A stretch of DNA of 5,717 nt. Source: Nitrososphaeria archaeon. Lineage in GTDB: Archaea; Thermoproteota; Nitrososphaeria; Nitrososphaerales; Nitrososphaeraceae. The translations under genes were made by a program, and so were the position numbers. Shown piece by piece: positions 4,236 to 5,717 of this stretch (the first letter of the stretch is position 1; each line of letters begins with the position of its first letter). The notes beneath the pieces are model-generated. The model searched no databases. It was given only the letters and a program-made list of their open reading frames with translations, and had not been told where the DNA came from. Location of the stretch: the NCBI GenBank assembly GCA_021324715.1, contig JAJPIN010000206.1, positions 1 to 5,717 on the forward strand, read 5' to 3'.

Positions 4236-5216
4236 TTGAGTACAATTCTCTGTTATAACAAAGGCCAAGTTAAATCCGGAGGCTCATTAGAAGACATTGA
4301 AAGAGGATACAATGTTTGGATTGATGTAGTAGAACCGGATGATAATGAACTTGACAAATTAGCCGATAAATTCAATTTAAATCAAGAGGCCGTTAAAACA
4401 TGCATGAATAAATCTAAAAGGCCAGAAATCCGTCAGCTAGATAACCACACTTTTACCGTCATGGTCGATATGAAAAATAAAGATCCTGAAACTCTTGTAG
4501 TAGAAGCCGTCTATTTCTTTCTTGGAAAAAACTGGTTAATAACACTTCATTCGTCCGAGATTAATCTTAAACAAATAGTCGACAGGATATTTAACATAAA
4601 AAATGAGACCATAAAGGCGACCCACATAGATTCACTTTATTACAATATGTTGGCGGAAATTGTTACTAAATATGAACAGCTTCTCACGGCCCTAGAATTA
4701 TCAGTAAATGAATATCAGAGAAGATCATTTGCACGACCTCTACCATCCATTTTTGAGAGCATAGATATACTATCCAGACAGGCAATTATGCTACGTAGAC
4801 AATTTTGGCATGTGCGAAAAATTATAAACTTTCTTATGCATGTTGAAAAGGAGAAAGATGATGTGAAATATGTAGATATGGTCTATGATGATATTTCACA
4901 ATTGATTGATTTTGTTGAGTCATATGAAAGTACTATTAATTCTATACGAGAGTTGTACGTGGCAAAGGTATCGCTTCAGATCAATGAAACAATGAGAATC
5001 CTTACCATATTTACTGCCATACTGCTTCCAATTACATTGATTGCCGGGATATATGGTATGAATGGGTTAGATTTAAAGAATCTTACACAAGTGCCGACTG
5101 GCTTTTTATTTGTATTAGTATCTATGGCATGTATTGTTATCGGCTTGATTATCTTTTTTGTTAGGAAAGGGTGGATAGTCGTTGGAAAACAAAATCCTTC
5201 GTCAGCAGGAACCTAA
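4236..5216 (+). CDS. corA: CorA-family divalent metal (Mg2+/Co2+/Ni2+) transporter
   Basis: At 326 residues this is full length for CorA, a pentameric membrane channel for magnesium and other divalent cations. Residues 1-110 form the cytoplasmic alpha/beta domain (NVWIDVVEPDDNELDKLA, EAVYFFLGKNWLITLHSS). Residues 125-250 form the long helices of the funnel and stalk. The C-terminal signature follows: SLQINETMRILTIFTAILLP leading through the first membrane helix (about 254-272) to the YGMN selectivity motif (Tyr273, Gly274-Met275-Asn276), then a second helix (about 289-309) and a basic cytoplasmic end (RKGW). The loop after GMN reads GLDLKNL rather than the classical MPEL-containing loop, so this is a divergent branch and the preferred ion is unsure. 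The start is a TTG: an in-frame TGA lies three codons upstream, and the next ATG (residue 57) would delete conserved sequence. The gene appears monocistronic. Confidence 0.93.
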   Translation: MSTILCYNKGQVKSGGSLEDIERGYNVWIDVVEPDDNELDKLADKFNLNQEAVKTCMNKSKRPEIRQLDNHTFTVMVDMKNKDPETLVVEAVYFFLGKNWLITLHSSEINLKQIVDRIFNIKNETIKATHIDSLYYNMLAEIVTKYEQLLTALELSVNEYQRRSFARPLPSIFESIDILSRQAIMLRRQFWHVRKIINFLMHVEKEKDDVKYVDMVYDDISQLIDFVESYESTINSIRELYVAKVSLQINETMRILTIFTAILLPITLIAGIYGMNGLDLKNLTQVPTGFLFVLVSMACIVIGLIIFFVRKGWIVVGKQNPSSAGT

Positions 5217-5341
5217 TTGTTGGATAACAAAAAATTTTAGTTCAAGTCAATTCTATTGATCACCTAAGGAATTATCTGACCTGATATCATCAATTAGAAT
5301 GGTAAGGTATCTTCATAAAGGATATTCAAAAATCGGATTAA

Positions 5342-5377
5342 TTTCTGGTTTTCTGGTTTTCTGGTTTTCTGGTTTTC
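5342..5377. repeat. Tandem repeat, 8-bp unit TTCTGGTT, about 4.5 copies
   Basis: Thirty-six bases repeat the unit TTCTGGTT with perfect periodicity of eight. Each copy contributes a T4 run, so transcripts from corA would meet repeated short U tracts here, which may aid termination. The eight-base period is not a multiple of three, arguing against selection as protein-coding sequence. Confidence 0.95.
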
Positions 5378-5440
5378 ATCCAATCGATATTTGGTTTTAC
5401 TGATGCGAAATTCTTTGTTAATCTTGACTTGTTGTATTTG

Positions 5441-5462
5441 CGTCGAACGTCGAACGTCGAAC
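5441..5462. repeat. Tandem repeat, 7-bp unit CGTCGAA, 3 copies
   Basis: Three exact copies of CGTCGAA plus one extra base occur 63 bases after the first repeat. The unit is GC-richer than the surroundings and is unrelated to TTCTGGTT. Each copy contains the self-complementary TCGA. The function is unknown; replication slippage or a protein-binding iteron-like array are both possible. Confidence 0.92.
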
Positions 5463-5653
5463 AGCAAACCGGTCAACGATAAAAAAGTCGCGACGACAAT
5501 TTCATACGATATTAATGCTTCGGCCATTCAATCAGATTAATTACAGGATTAACTAAAAGGTCTAAATCTAGGTCTGTCCAGTTTCAAACAAATCAAGCAG
5601 AATGTCATGCCGGTTATAATATAGCTAGAAATTAGCGGCTTTAGCATGGTTAG

Positions 5654-5660
5654 TTTAAAT
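5654..5660 (+). promoter_or_regulatory. TATA-like box before the gene at the right edge
   Basis: TTTAAAT is centred 27 bases before the ATG at 5684, the spacing for a leaderless transcript. A second AT-rich block, TTATAATATA at 5614-5623, could be an alternative with a leader of about 40 bases. Confidence 0.35.
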
Positions 5661-5683
5661 CCTTTAATGCCCAAGGGTTATTG

Positions 5684-5717
5684 ATGCCTTCTCCCAGCCC
5701 TACACCTTCTCAAGAAA
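5684..5717 (+). CDS. N-terminus of a gene running off the window (partial)
   Basis: Eleven codons are visible, MPSPSPTPSQE, a Pro/Ser-rich start that says nothing about function. Support comes only from the open frame and the TATA-like box 27 bases upstream. An earlier ATG at 5667 meets a stop after five codons. The product cannot be identified. Confidence 0.35.
   Translation, partial: MPSPSPTPSQE

Larger units (their letters stand above)
5217..5683. other. Largely non-coding region downstream of corA
   Basis: These 467 bases hold no gene I can support. They contain the palindrome TGATATCA (5282-5289), two unrelated short tandem repeats (5342-5377 and 5441-5462) and AT-rich promoter-like blocks near 5614-5623 and 5654-5659 ahead of a probable new gene. 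A minus-strand open frame of 77 codons (5294-5527) crosses both repeats but is not convincing. Confidence 0.6.

Noticed and set aside
5294..5527. Minus-strand open frame of 77 codons, beginning MAEALISYEIVV with a hydrophobic segment
   Set aside because: It crosses both tandem repeats, whose 8- and 7-base periods are not coding-like. The repeat unit lacks stops in all frames on this strand, so the openness is partly a by-product. No family resemblance was seen and the promoter is weak.

Overview
The window looks archaeal, most likely from a soil-type ammonia-oxidising thaumarchaeote (Nitrososphaera or Nitrosocosmicus-like). This is an inference from several features: AT-rich DNA; short single-gene units on alternating strands; almost no Shine-Dalgarno sequences; TATA-like boxes about 24-34 bases before several start codons (leaderless or near-leaderless transcripts); T-rich tracts at gene ends; and a gene mix (MEDS-like sensor, lone receiver protein, Lrp/AsnC remnant, PRC-barrel-like protein, RskA-like exported protein, CorA) that I associate with that group. 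No rRNA, tRNA, CRISPR array or transposase was seen.

Layout from left to right. The 5' part of an ALG11-like GT4 glycosyltransferase runs leftward off the window (527 to 1). Divergent from it is a 65-residue single C2H2 zinc-finger protein (607-804). This converges on a stand-alone response-regulator receiver protein (939-1355, minus), whose upstream region faces a divergent MEDS/DcmR-type sensor-like gene (1622-2269, possibly from 1580). A fragment of an Lrp/AsnC effector-binding domain lies on the minus strand (2445-2675) and lacks its DNA-binding half. A 47-residue basic protein with two cysteines follows (2761-2904). Next come a PRC-barrel/DUF2171-like protein (3142-3372, minus), a divergent exported RskA-like protein (3558-4004) and a full-length CorA-type divalent-metal transporter (4236-5216). 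The last 500 bases are largely non-coding and carry two unrelated short tandem repeats. A probable new gene starts at 5684 and runs off the right edge.

The genes do not form an operon or an obvious multi-gene system. The clearest theme is small regulatory and sensory proteins (zinc finger, receiver, MEDS-like, Lrp remnant) next to envelope functions (glycosyltransferase, exported RskA-like protein, CorA). The items most worth a second look are the lone zinc finger, the NPYAVC-type micro-protein, the beheaded Lrp domain, the RskA-like domain in an organism without sigma factors, and the paired tandem repeats. I found no convincing evidence of a wholly new system.
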